64,000 nucleotides of DNA. Origin: Enoplosus armatus. Lineage: Eukaryota; Chordata; Actinopteri; Centrarchiformes; Enoplosidae. This document shows positions 25,276-38,106 of this stretch, piece by piece. Position 1 is the first letter of the stretch, and each line of letters begins with the position of its first letter. Location of the stretch: contig NC_092193.1 in assembly GCF_043641665.1 (NCBI RefSeq), forward strand, positions 18,290,817 through 18,354,816, written 5' to 3'. The position numbers and the translations under genes are program-made. The notes below the pieces were generated by a model. It did not search any database. It saw only the letters and a program-made list of their open reading frames with translations, and had not been told where the DNA came from.

Positions 25276-27087
25276 AATGTAATTGTCCACCAGAAACTGC
25301 ATGAGCAAATTTCACAGAATAATTCTATTCTTTAAAATAACAAAGTAACAAAAAAAAAACATTTTATTATTCATTTATTTAACACTTAGCTAATCTGCTT
25401 CATCAGGACTGTGTGAGTGTGGTTTGATCAAATCTGACTGACAGTGACCAAACAACCCACCAACTGTCATCAGATTTATATGATGTGATCATATAAGTCG
25501 CTGATTAAGAAAATATTTTTGAAGGCTTTTGTATTTGTGGTCACAGACAAGTTCAACAGAACAGTGGAAGAAATGCAAACACACGACTGTCCATCAGTCA
25601 CAAGTTGAAAGGAAAAGACAGAAACTTTTTGGGCCGTCAGCTACTAAACTAGACGGGCCCCCGCTCTGGCTTTTTTGGCTGGAGGGCCAGAGAGACAGGA
25701 GACAGGATGAAAGGCAGTCAGGGTATGGAAGTGAACTCCCAACATCAGACATGTTTCATCAGTCATTCCTCGTGTTATGCCTCTAGTGGCCAACATGTGG
25801 AGAACAGCATCTGATTATAAACTAGCTGTACATACATACTAAATTACTCATGAAGGACGAGGAGACACAAAGCCTTTCAATCCAAATAATTAATCACAGC
25901 AGACCTTAAAAGTAGTGTCACATTTATCATGCAACTGTCGCTTGTTTGTGTTATTTAATTAGATCCACAGACTGGTGGAAACTGACTTTTTTATTTTGCA
26001 ATTTCTGGTTCAGCCAGGACGGAGCTCGGAGTCCAGAACAATGCCTGAAATGCATCCGAGATTCTCGTTCCTGAAAATTAGATTAGGCTATTTCCAGCAA
26101 AGGTCTTTGGTGAATTTAAATAAGATTTAATGAGACACACTGCCTAACCAGTAGGAGTACTGATGCAGTTTTTCCCCAAAAGGATATGTTTAGAGGGCGG
26201 GTATTGTTTCATTGATAATTCCAGTTACTTTTAACTTGGCCCAAACTCCCTTGAGTTATCTATCACAAAGATTGATTGCATTTAAATTCACTGCTGGAGC
26301 AGCTGCAACAGTTAAGTCCTGAAAGTGACTCGAACATATTATTTCAAAGTAATAGGGCCCCACAGCTCATTCTTTGCCCTGGAGCCCCCTTGCGGGTTAA
26401 TCCAGCCCTCTTGTTTACACACATCCTCATTTACTTTGCTGCATTTGTGTTGAATTCAGGTTTCAGGTTTGAAAGCAAGCGTTTCAATCATTGGAACATC
26501 GATATCCACAATAATTTATGAATATTTAACCAAACACCAGTTCACTACAGAAAGTAATTACAATTATTTCTATAATGACTTGCCAACCTCAGTGACTATA
26601 GAGCTATATACTATACCATATGCTCTCTGTTTATACAACCACTTGCCCAGGTGTGTGATAACAGCAGCTGCAAAAAATGTCCACAGATCCTACTTGTAAT
26701 TCCCACAAGGAAGTCGACACAAACATTTTTCCCTGTCGACAGATTTACAGTATTTACAGAACATCCTGTATGACACGAACGCAGCATCAGCAGTCGACAG
26801 TATCTGTCAGCTGCCTTACGCTGCAACACACACGAGCAGTGGCTGATCACACTTCGATTTTGTGTTTGACTGCTGGAGATTGTCCCGGCTCTGTGGGTGT
26901 GTTTTGGACAGAATCTATCCACATCGTGGAAAAACTAGGAAAATAAAGGCCTGGTTGAAAATAGCCAGAATTAAACTTTTCTTTGTGTCCCTTCAAACAT
27001 TTTTTTAACGTATTTGTTGCAGGATTTCTAACATCAATCCTCTAAAAGAGCACATAAGCTTATCACTGCGTTCACTGTCATGAACTA

Positions 27088-28637
27088 CACTGCTCAAAAA
27101 AATTAAGGGAACACTTAATCATCACAGTACATCACCAAGTCAATTAAACTTCAGGGCTATCAATCTGTTCAGTTAGGAAGCATAAGCGATTGTGAATCAA
27201 TTTCACCTGTTTTGGTGCAAATGAAAGTGACCACAGGTGCACTGGAGAGGCAACAGCAAAACAACCACCCAAAAAGGGAATGGTTTTGCAGGTGGTGGCC
27301 ATAGACAATTGCTCTCTCCTTATCCTTCCTGACGGATTCTTCTCTAGTTTTGTATTTTGCTAGTGTCCTTGCCACTACTGGTAGCATGAGGCGGTACCTG
27401 CAGCCCACAGGTAGTCCAGCTCCTCCGGGATGGCACATCCATATGTGCTGTCACAAGAAGGTTTGCTGCGTCTCCCAGTACAGTCTCAAGAGCATGGAGG
27501 AGATACCAGCAGACGGGCTGTTACACGAGGAGAGCTGGACAGGGCCGTAGAAGGGCATCACCCCAGCAGCAAGACCGGTATCTGCTCCTTTGTGCGAGGT
27601 GGAACAGGAGAAGCACTGCCAGAGCCCTACAAAATGACCTCCAGTGGGCTACTGGTGTGCATGTTTCTGACCAAACTGTCAGAAACAGACTTCATGAGGG
27701 TGGCATGAGGGCCTGACGTCCTTTAGTGGGACCTTTGCTCACAGCCCAGCACTGTGCAGATTGACTGGCATTCGCCAGAGAACACCAGAATTGGCAGGTC
27801 CGCCAGTGGCGCCCCGTTCTCACAGATGAGAGCAGGTTCACACTGAGCACATGTGACAGATGTGAAAGAGTCTGGAGACGCTGTGGTGAACGTTATGCTG
27901 CCTGCAACATCATCCAGCATGACCGGTTTGGCGGTGGGTCAGTGATGGTGTGGGGAGACATATCCTTGGAGGGTCGCAAGATCTCCATGTGCTAGCCGAC
28001 GGTACCGTGACTGCTGTTATATACTGGGATGAAATCCTCAGAGCCTTTGTCAGACCTTACTCTGGTGCAGTAGGCCCTGGATTCCTCCCGGTGCAGGACA
28101 ATGCCCGGCCTCATGTGGCTCGAGTGTGGAAGCAGTTCCTGGATGACGAAGGCATTGATGCCATTGACTGGTCCTCATGTTCCCCAGACCTGAATCCAAT
28201 TGAGAACCTCTGGGACATTATGTATCGGTGCATCTGACGCCGCCAAGTAGCGCCACAGACTGTCCAGGAGCTCACTGATGCCCTGATCCAGGTCTGGGAG
28301 GAGATCCCCCAGGACACCATCCGCCGTCTCATCAGGAGCATGCCCGGACATTGTCAGGAGTGCATACAGGCACATGAAAGCCATACACACTACTGAGTCA
28401 CATCATGAGTTGCTGTGATGAAATTCATACAAGTTGGATCAGCCTGTGATTTCAATTTTTTTCTTTGATTTTGAATCCAGCCCTCAGTTGTTGGTGATTT
28501 TGGTTTCCATTGACCGTTGTTACGTCATTTTGTTCTCAATGAATTACACAATGTACGGTAAAGATTTTGAACTTGAATATGTATTTCGTTCATTGAGATC
28601 CAATGTAAGATTTAAGATTTAATTTTTTTGAGCAGTG
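27088..28637 (+). mobile_element. Tc1-like DNA transposon, full length but inactivated
   Basis: A 1.55 kb element lies inside the opsin intron. Its ends are inverted: the left starts CACTGCTCAAAAAAATTAA and the right is the reverse complement. TA dinucleotides flank both sides (27086-27087 and 28638-28639), the Tc1/mariner target duplication. The interior encodes a broken transposase on the + strand. The layout is a complete copy with both termini, in line with the ~1.6 kb usual for Tc1 elements. The inner parts of the two ends differ (the left continues GGGAACACTT, the right does not), showing decay or rearrangement of the right terminus. Confidence 0.93.
27386..28395 (+). pseudogene. Tc1-like transposase pseudogene
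   Basis: This is the remnant of a DDE (DD34E-type) transposase. Recognisable pieces in order are a helix-turn-helix N-terminal region starting near ATG 27386, a TDESRF-equivalent region near 27820, HDRFGGGSVMVWG near 27922, and then an open stretch from 27950. That stretch contains VQDNARPHVARVW (second catalytic Asp, near 28098) and SPDLNPIENLWD (catalytic Glu, near 28182). The reading frame is broken by several small indels and stops, including TGA at 28236 just after MYRCI and a short deletion near the N-terminus at about 27412. It cannot make an intact enzyme. Confidence 0.9.
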
Positions 28638-29892
28638 TATTTGCTGTGTTTCTACCTGGTGCATCAAGTTCTACAGCTGACACACAACCGCCAAGTGTAA
28701 CTCACTCAGTAAAGGAGACCAAAGTTGTGAATATATGAGCTTCCTAAATGAAATTTGAGGAACTTCAGACCTATTACAAAATGATTAACAACATAAATCC
28801 AAAGCGAAGGTAACTGCAGGTAACTTTTATCCTGGGTTGAAAGATGATATTACTCCCACAGACTGAACACCTTATCGTATAAAACATTGAAAGCCTATTA
28901 CTTTGATTTAGGATTTATATTTTGGATGTATAGTGGTCTGGAACTTAACTCCTCAAATTCTACTTTGTACTTTACTTATCAAGGTTCTCTCTCAAGTAAA
29001 ACTCTTTGTTCAAAACAATATATTTACACTTAAGATTTAAGATGTTTTGTTCCCTTCTGAAACACAGTTCATCATGGTGAGAGAAAATAACAAAAGATAA
29101 CCACGATAGTCCTCCACTCCCACTGGGGCCCACTGATAAAACTTTTTTCCTCAATGTAATCTTTATCATCTCATTCTGTTGCATTAAGTGAAGCACAATA
29201 TGCTGTGTAAGGTATTGGAAAATATTCCCTTCAGACTCAGCCAGAGGGATTTCATGTGCTATACAGAAAAATATATGCAGTACTGTATATTGGAGAGTAA
29301 ATCTTATCACAAAGCCATTCAAGTGTGATACTTTGAAGTTTAAACTTTCCTCACAGAGTTACTGCCAGGAGTTATTTTATTGTGAAGTTGGAAATCAACA
29401 CAGCGTTGCTCCCTGTTCCAGATGTTGCTCCGTCATCCGGAGGTACGAGAGCCTTCGTTGCTCTCTTGTCTGTTCCATCTGACGCTCCCTTCCCACTCAA
29501 GCTGACTGACCTTGCAGGGATGTTTTAGCCCACACATTCATGACAGCGTGAGAGAGGGACACCAAATGTCCTGTATGTCTTTTTCAGTCTTCAATTCCTC
29601 CCAGCCCGTTACTATGGAAACTGTGAGTTGAGGCGAGTTGAAGACTAAAAATGCTGTACAGATACAAGTAGCAGCTGGTGTGTGTTTGTCCCATCAATGA
29701 TCAGCGACGCTCACAGCCAAGAGGCCTGAGCTTGGATGTCAGGAACCTGCTTCTGGGTAAGTTTACACTGAATCATCTTTTTATCTCGTGTGAAGACGTG
29801 GTGGTTTGTACTGTGTGTCTGCTGAGAATGGACGAGAGCTTTGCTGCGAAATCAGCATCAGGGGACATAAAACATTATTGTTGCCCCATAAA

Positions 29893-29931
<39 letters not shown>

Positions 29932-29933
29932 AC
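29893..29933. repeat. Compound (CT)n(CA)n microsatellite
   Basis: CT repeats (29893-29906) pass directly into CA repeats (29907-29933), inside the opsin intron. Confidence 0.97.
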
Positions 29934-30096
29934 CTAAGGGATTAGTGTATAAACATGTATCTTTAAGTTAACGAAGCAGGGTCTGTCAGAGCCTTCATTG
30001 CTTTACAAGGGCCCAACGCAGAGTTGCACATAGCAGTAACAAACATTGTTCATAATTGGATTACACAAAATAATATAATGGGACAGGGCTTAAACA

Positions 30097-30451
30097 TTAA
30101 AGGAATAGTTTGACAGAAATATGCTTATTCGCTTTTTTTGTTAGATGAGAGAATTGATACACCTCTCACAACTGCCATGTAGATATGAACCTCTAAAGCT
30201 CACTAATTAACATGTTATATCTCATTTGTTTAATCCTAAGTGTAAAAACAACAACTTGTGGTTTTGCAGGGGGTTATGTGCTAGACACAGTGACTTCCTA
30301 CAGTCTCCTGTTCCCATTCCTTTCTGCTAAGCTCAGCTAACTGGATATAGTTTCATATCTAGTGAGTGAGAGTGGTATCAATTTTGCAGTCTAACTCTAT
30401 GCAAGAAGGCAATCAAGCATATTTTTCCAAAAAGTAGAACTACTCCTTTAA
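30097..30451. mobile_element. Fold-back MITE with TTAA-bounded ends
   Basis: The best-bounded copy of the family in the window. The left end reads TTAAAGGAATAGTTTGACA and the right end CTACTCCTTTAA, giving an inverted terminal pair flanked by TTAA. The interior keeps CCTCTAAAGCTCACTAATTAAC and GGGGGTTATGTGC typical of the family, plus a right-arm CTGCTAAGCTCAGCTAAC. Part of the left arm is deleted compared with the 22.7 kb copy. Confidence 0.8.
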
Positions 30452-33400
30452 CATAACTCAGTCATGATGAATTGTAATTATTAAACACTACTGCAAAAAG
30501 TGGCTTAAATCAGATCAAGTACCAATAAGCAGTCATTTTTAGCTATGCAACTTTGTAAGACATCATGAGCCTACTTGAAGGGCTCCAAAATACACTGTGC
30601 GCAAATTTCAGGTGCATCACTCCAGAATATAAATTACTTATTGTCGAGAGGATCAGTCTCATAAATATGTCAAACAAACTGACAGGTGGTATAAATTCAA
30701 CATCTTCCCATTTTATTGCAGTGAATTGCTTCACCATGTTTGACAGGCCCAGAGATTTCTGAGTGATCTGCTGCTCCACCGCTGGTTAAATAATTTGGTT
30801 GGTTGAAGCCTACATCTTGGGTACATTCATATTTACTTTGTTATCTTGAGCATTGGGGCCGTCATTCGTGAGAGCCAAAGCAAAGCCGGGGGCCACCTGT
30901 TCAGCCTCGAGGTCAGATATTGATCTATGGAGACCATCAGAAAACACACTGTCACATTATTGTAAAAATACATTTAATTGAATCATTCTGATCAATAGTG
31001 GGTTTTAGGAAATTTAATATTGTATTTTTATTGTTTTAATTGAATTTTACATTTTAGGGATAGTTGGTTCCACTGTGCTACAGTTTGTACTGCAAAATGA
31101 AAAAAATTTGTTCTTATAAATCTTGTCGTGTGTTCTTCTGCCTTTCTGTTTCTTTTGGAGCCTTTGGCAGGATTGCCGGTTTGAAACAGAGAAGGATGGA
31201 CAACTGGATATCGTATGTAGTTTGCGGTTTGGAGTTAACTGAATAATTAACTAAATTGGAGTTGAAAAATGGCATCTTTGAGAAACACAGAGCTTCTCTG
31301 TGTTAGCAAGCGGCAGAGAACAGAGGAACTAGTTAAGTGTGGAGGATTTGTGGCTGCAAAACTGTCCTGCTAATCTTAGCGTCAAGGATAAGCCTGCCGG
31401 TTTTATTCATGCTGTAAAATCACTGAGGTGATGTTGATATGTTAGCGTTTGACAGATTACTGTTTGGATTACTTCTGCCTTGCATGGCCTCTAGTTTCTC
31501 GGCCAGTAAGACCAGGCTGAGTGCGGTGATCCTGATGTGGGTGTTTTATCAATATCCATGCCTACTCTGTTCAGCACCTGTGACCAGCAGACAAATCTCT
31601 TCCCCGTTATCTGGAGAACTTCTGAACAGAACGCACAGGCCGACAGTCCCCCATCATACATCATATTATACTGATGTCACATGAGAAAAATATCTCACTG
31701 TTGAGAAGCTACAAAAGAAGGTATGTTATTATCATCAGCATATTTGACTGCAGTTTATAAGCTAGTTTTCAGAATTCCAATCATCATTTGACCTAAATGG
31801 AAAACGTATTACCTCACAGTTGTCATGCCTAATATCGTCTTTATATGATCATCTTTTTAATTGGAAAATTCAAATAGAACCATATTTTAATTTACCCCTT
31901 TGGCATTACACATAAAACTGTATATTCACTATTGTCTGAATTGTTACATTACTTTCATGTCCTACTTGTAGAGACACATACGTTCTTCAGTGAACTTAAA
32001 AGAAAGAGTTGAATGAGTGGAACCCAACTGGACCAACTGTTAAACTATAATTCTCTGTCTGTACAACGTTTTTCATGTAAAAACCAGGCCAGCATCATCT
32101 GTTCAAACCTATTAAACAAATCATTATAAAGTTCGGAAACCTGTCACTGCAGATGGAGACTATAAGTACTGTACTAACATACTGTACTGTATGTTAACAA
32201 GGCATAGCAGCAATATCATGAAAAACGTAATGGCCTTATTGCTTCATTTCTGCCTCCTAAGAACTTGCAACACTGTTGAACGCTCCCTCTAAATGACTTA
32301 TTACACGAGAAATAGCCCAATTTGTCTCTTCATCAGGTACAGAGGTATTAAAACCAAGACAAAGAGCCAATATCGACTTGAAGCATTCTAATGTAATTAA
32401 ATAGAAAGTTCAATGGGAGCGCTCAACAGTGCTGCAAGTCCTTGGCAGGCAGAAAACACAGTTATTTTGGACTCAACACCTGGAAAATGAAACTTAGTTA
32501 ACGTCTGTAGCTTATATGTAGCTGACTATTGTAGCTCCATGTAAGCATGGTGCCTCTGAAATAGTTGTGATAGGAAACAGTATCCACCAACACTGGGGAA
32601 ACATTGTCAAAAACCAAAGTTTTGTTTGGTTTCCAGGGAGCTGCTTATTTAACCAAATCAGAATCATCTCACTCCTCAGGCCACTTCAAACAGGAACGTG
32701 GATAGATTTGTCTGCTGAAGAACCATGTTTGAGGCAAGGAAGTATTACGTCAATGGCTCTCCCCATCACCAAAATAAGATGTTGCAGGAAATCTTAACCA
32801 TGAGACTTGAAAGTTCCAGCAGAGTGAGGAAATGACTGATACACAAAATATAAACTCACTGCAGCCCTTTGCTGTTTTGAGAGTGTACCAGGAAATCCCA
32901 AGAGGAAATCATTCGATTGTCATTCTGCTCACATGTTCCTGTGTGACAATCATTACTTTTCCGGATAGAGCGCTCAGATCTTTTCATTTTTACATTACAT
33001 TCTGTGGTCTGCAGGATACTTCCCAACACTGGGGAGTTTATTTGATCAAATTAAGTCACGCAATCGTCAAATGAAGTGGTGGGTTATATGCTGATGCCTA
33101 TAAAAGAAGCTTAATGCTTCCTGCCATTGGCTCACTTCATTTAGATCCTTAAAACTGCATTAGGTATCATGTACTGAAGTGATTGCCTGCCTGCAATTGG
33201 CCTCTTCTCAGACGAGAACTCTGCAAAGTTTTGAATATTAGTGTCACAAAGAACTCAATTAAAAGAGTTGGATATTTGCAGTTTTGCACCCAGCTCTGCG
33301 GTGTGGATTTACATAGCTACTGATTGAACATGAGAAATGGCCAACCCCATGCATAGGACCTTTATACAACAAACAAAACCGATGTCTCCTCTTGCAAAGC

Positions 33401-34026
33401 CAACGTGTATGAACTGCTAAAGAAAGCCTCCTCGTGCACAGTCATGTAGAAACAGAAAAATACTCGATCCGAGCAGACGTCCTATGCTTTAAAAAGTAGA
33501 TTAGTGCCTTAGTGTCTGAGATGATGCCTGACATTTGACCCTCTTGTCATCCTCTACCCGTAAAGCATCAGCCCAGATCATAAAAAGCATCACCCAAACC
33601 TGATTCTGAGATGACCCTTCCTGAGTAATCTCCAACCCTCTCTCTCTCCAAAATACTCATGTCAGTGCATCTTGCTCTTCCCATCTCCCCGTCATGCGGT
33701 ATCTGTTCATCTGTCATTGCCTTCACCTTTCTCTTGACCTTAGCCCTGATGCCTCTGTGTCTTAACTAACTCCATCCTCTACCAGTTGTCTCCATCTTCC
33801 ATCTTTCTAACACTCTTCAGTGTGTTGTTCGGACAGCTGAGGGGAGCAGGGGCTGTGCATCGGCACCACAGAGATGTGTTGATCGTCTCGTTTCTCTACA
33901 TCTCCACGCTAGCCTTCACTCCTCGATGACCTAAAGGTTATGGACAGACTGACAAAGGGGGTGAATGTGTAGCTCAAGGATACATCGTGAGGAGAATCTT
34001 TGGTTATATCCTTTATATCCTGAGGC

Positions 34027-34029
<3 letters not shown>

Positions 34030-34061
<32 letters not shown>
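34030..34061. repeat. (CT)n microsatellite
   Basis: A pure CT run of about 31 bases inside the opsin intron. Confidence 0.97.
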
Positions 34062-34062
<1 letters not shown>

Positions 34063-34212
34063 ATACCCAGCAAGCATTTGACAGACAACGATATGTGGGA
34101 GAAGTTCAATATTGAGTCAAATGACTACAAAATTCTCACAAGATGACTTTGTGGTGTGGTAAAAAAATCACGTTTGCGAGACGTTTAAACTGAAAAGTAC
34201 TTAGGTTGTCAT

Positions 34213-34588
34213 TTAAAGGATGAGGCTGGCGTTAGTCTATTTTTTTTATTTATTTATTTTTTCTTTTACCAAATCCAATGTAAAGACCAAACCTTTAAGT
34301 TGTTGTAAGTATATATTTTTTCCTAGTATTTACTTTTATTACCATTTAGGTGCGAGTGGCAGTGCCCATGCTCATTGTAGTGAAGTAGCACTCAGTGCAG
34401 CAATGTGGCTCATTTATGTTTTAATAGGCTTTGGACAACAATGGAGCTCTATGGCACAGATGGGTAAGCTATATCAGGCTTTAGTTACACAGCCAATACT
34501 TGTTAGTAGGATCAACACATTGTTGGCTTTGTGGGATTTGATGACAGTAAAAAACAAAACAAAAAACACTGCCAGCCTTATAATTTAA
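34213..34588. mobile_element. MITE-like element with TTAAAGGATGAGGCTGGC ends
   Basis: The left end (TTTAAAGGATGAGGCTGGCG) and the reverse complement of the right end (TTAAATTATAAGGCTGGCAG) match over most of 20 bp, giving a ~376 bp element. The interior holds no protein-coding signal. It resembles a repeat I recall from other teleost genomes, but I cannot assign a superfamily. Confidence 0.5.
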
Positions 34589-36400
34589 CAAAAGACTGCT
34601 GTTAGGAGTAGGCTTGCTGTGGTACATAGTCAATATTACCGGTGTTACACGGTGTTTAGGCATACACAGATTACATTACTTGCCCACTGCCTCCACAGTC
34701 GTTTTGCTTTATTTCTTATAGAGATAAAAGCCATTTAGTTCATTTTTGCGTATCAGGTCCCACATTCATCAAATAAAAGAAGTAAAATACTAAGTGTGTT
34801 ATCAAAACTTGGTCTGATAATGGACTACAATTATAAACTGAAAGTCGCAGCACAGAAGAATCAGATTTCACTTCTCACGTGACGAGAGTTGACCGACAAC
34901 GCGATGGCGGAGGATTTGGTGTCAAAGGGAAAAGCAAAAGCGCTGTTTCTCCATAATTTGCAGGTGTGCACGGTAGGGGCAGGTGGCCCGGGGAGTGAGT
35001 GTCAGTCCGGCATGTTCACGGCCGAGGCACCATCGACTAATATCTTTTCTTGTAAAATGTCCGGTGTAATCTGTAACACCGTTGTTTGTGGACAATTAAC
35101 TCCCAACTATAATGTTGGTACTGCTTTTCAGCACTGTTGCAAGCCCACATTAATATCACATCTCTTTATTGTTACAAGTTCGCCGGGCATCTTCCTGTTG
35201 CTTTTATACATTTGTCTCTGTCTCATTATCTGTTTGTTCACAGTTGAAATGCTTTCAATGTGTGCATTTGACTTTTGCGGTATCTACACTTTACCAGATG
35301 CTGTGAAAGAGTTTTGCACTCCTGAGAAAATGTAGTAGACTATAAGTATACATGAAACTCAGAAAGTATACTAAGTATACTACGTTTACTCAAGAGTGGA
35401 GAGAGTCCACATTAACAGGAGCTGAAGGAGGGGACTTTAAAATGGTTTAAATTGTGGTCCAGTGCTTGCCTGTGTCGTTAATATGCCTTGGATGTGGTTG
35501 GAAATGCCTAGAATTTAAAGTATAACCAAATACCCTGAATGCATTGTTATGCTTTCAACCTGCTGCTGCGGTCCTCAATTATTCAGAATCCTTCTATCTG
35601 TCCATCAGCAGATCCCAGGACTTAGACCTGGGCAACACAGGAGCTCTGTTATGTGTAGAGGCTGGTGTAAAACAGGAAGATCTGCATGAAATCATCATCC
35701 CGAGACTTCCAGATCTCTTTCTTGGATTGAAAAATGTATCCAGGGATCCTTTCACTATTTATTATACCCTGACAGATGGTGTATACATTTCAATGCCTTT
35801 CCTTTGTACCTTGGAGACAGCCTGTCCTTTCTTTCCACGAAATATTTTGATGTGTTCTGATTCATGGTGCTGGTGAGAATACAGTACTTGTGGAGGTGTA
35901 TCCCTGTAGAGGTTTATCTAACATCACTGAAACAATGTTATCAGTTTGAGGAAATGTGTTTATGGTAATATCTCTTGCAACTTTAATCTTGCATAGTAGA
36001 ATTTCAAACTACAAAGCTCCCTTTGTGGCTGTTTATCATCTTGTGTTAATGCTTAATGAAGAACTGCTACTTGATTAAACTTGTTGCTGATGGAAACGTC
36101 ACAAGGCTACTACATTGGTGACACTGATCTCCCATAATTTTTACGATGATCGTTTTTCTGAGTTAATTTAACTTCAAGCAGTTAACGTTAGCATTAGACA
36201 GGTAGTTCTAATATTTGTACAATATTTGAATGTGGCTACTGCATTCTCTGGCTGTGAGGTGTGATGTCAAAAGTGAGACTCAACTCCAATACAACTGTAA
36301 ATAAGGGATCATTGTATGATGGGATAACTCCACTGTGATCCAATTAAATTTTAAAGTTACAAGTCAGTGGCGGATCTAAGATTTTCCTTAATCGGGGGCC
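34589..36400 (+). other. Intronic segment with transposon-like traces, no gene assigned
   Basis: Two things stand out. At 34904 an ATG opens MAEDLVSKGKAKALFLHNLQ, which resembles the start of BED-zinc-finger hAT-derived proteins and is followed by a possible GTGTGC donor. It sits about 270 bp after ATTACCGGTGTTACACGGTG, a possible hAT-like end. At 35544-35876 there is an open frame of 110 codons with no recognised family. The link between the two is not established. Confidence 0.3.
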
Positions 36401-37399
36401 ACAAAAGGGGCCACATTCTAGTGACATTTTATGAATGTAAAAAAACAAAACCTATCTAACAGCAAATCAACTTAGAGCGGAAATCAGGCATCACTTTCAT
36501 TCATGTTCACCAGGCAGAGACAATACCATCAGTGGCTGACTGAGGCAAGGCATCCGCATCAATCGTAGCATTCTTCAACGACAGCGCTGCTCAGAACAAA
36601 TGGGCTAGTTGCGGTCCTCCCATCCTCAGCTGGATCTGGGAGCTAGAGCTGATGTACAATGTTGAAGTGCAGTCACCACTTGTCCAGTGGTGGGTCTGTG
36701 TTTTGCACTACTGGTGTGAGGAGGGCCTCCCGGGAAGTTAGTTATGAAGAGAGAGCTTGAGAGCTCCCATTCCACTGGTTGAGGGTGCTTCACTTAACCA
36801 TATCCAGCCTGTCATTGTAAAGGTTTGATGGGGTTCATTTATGTGGACAACAGAACGGGAGGCAGGGAGGTCAGAGGCATCTCTAACAACATGTGAGCGA
36901 TGCATATTCGTCTGCAAGTTTCTTGCAGGTCTACAGTAAGGGGGAACCAGGCAGACAGTGGACTCTTGGTGGCATAGCAAGCAAAGTAAATATTGTCTAT
37001 AATCTATGAGGCCTGAAGAGCAGGAGAGGCACCATGCCATGCAGTTGAAGTTGTGTGATTGAAACAAAGTCACTGTACAACTAGACTAGACTTGTAGAAA
37101 AGTGAATGTAAAGGCAAGTTTTGACGGCCCTATGTAAGCTTAGCTGGCCAGAAAAACCATACATCATCCTGCTTGAACACTGCTGGCAATGTAAATGTGT
37201 AAGTGTAAGTTACGCACAGATTGTTGGTTGACACTGTGGAGTAGACCAGATGGTGTAGCCTTTGTCACACACTATTGAGGATAAAGCACAATGCTGGGGA
37301 GAGTGGTAGCGTTAAGACTAGAAAATATGGCTTGGTCCCGGTTTAGTTCCTGGAGCTCAAAGATAAAGCTGAGTGGTGGAAGTGAAAAGCAGCACCTGC

Positions 37400-37600
37400 C
37401 CCTCCCTTCTTACCACATTGAGCAAGGCCTTTAACCAGCAAACTGCTCCAATGGGGTGGCATAGGGGCAACACAGCAGATGGTTGTACTATGGTTGTACT
37501 GAGCATCTTCAAGGTGTGAAACTGTGTGAGTGAAAAACTGAAAGAGAGAGCATTGCTCTCAGCAAGACTTCCCTGGTTGAAAAAAAACAAAACAACAAAA
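37400..37600 (+). mobile_element. SINE-like or LINE-tail fragment
   Basis: The segment contains CATTGAGCAAGGCCTTTAACC, ACTGCTCCAATGGGGTGGCA, GTGTGAAACTGTGTGAGTGA and ACTTCCCTGGTTG followed by an A-rich stretch (37579-37601). This combination is typical of short interspersed repeats in teleosts that end in TTCCCTGGTTAAATAAAGG-like tails. No promoter boxes were confirmed. Confidence 0.45.
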
Positions 37601-38066
37601 AGTTTTTTCTTTTTGACAAGATTCACCACTGAGTTTGAAAAGATGGAGGTCTGGCAGTTATACCACTGAGTGAAGCCTGGCGATGATCTTTGGTCTTCCC
37701 CAAACCTCGTCATTCTTTTTCATTCGTTCTGCTTCCTTTGCTGTAGGCACTTTTTGCATTTTAGTTAAGTGGTACAACTTTTATGAGTGGTAGTGTATTT
37801 TCAACGGTTCCCCCATCTGCCACTTAGCTTCAACTTGGGCATGCAGGTCACTTCCTGTTCTGATGGACACATCTTGTTAGTGCCATGTGAATTGTTGCCT
37901 TGCCCAATACACATGGAAATCTTATCGGGGGACATTTCAAATAACCGCATGATGAGCAACGTACAAATTGAACCAATTTTCTCTGTCCTGATTTTTCAAC
38001 AGCAAGTAGTGTACATTATAGTGCTATATTCTTATGGAAACTAGCCTCACAAAAGACCCTTTATAA

Positions 38067-38106
38067 TAAAACTAAAAACTAAAACTAAACTAAACTAAAC
38101 TAAACT
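38067..38106. repeat. AAACT-type pentanucleotide repeat
   Basis: Imperfect AAAACT/AAACT units, four of them regular at the right end, 675 bp before the terminal opsin exon. Confidence 0.85.

Noticed and set aside
33620..33800. Pyrimidine-rich tract considered as a splice or promoter region
   Set aside because: No adjacent exon or core promoter element is visible.
34220..34588. 122-codon open frame
   Set aside because: Lies entirely inside the MITE-like element with TTAAAGG ends; not a gene.
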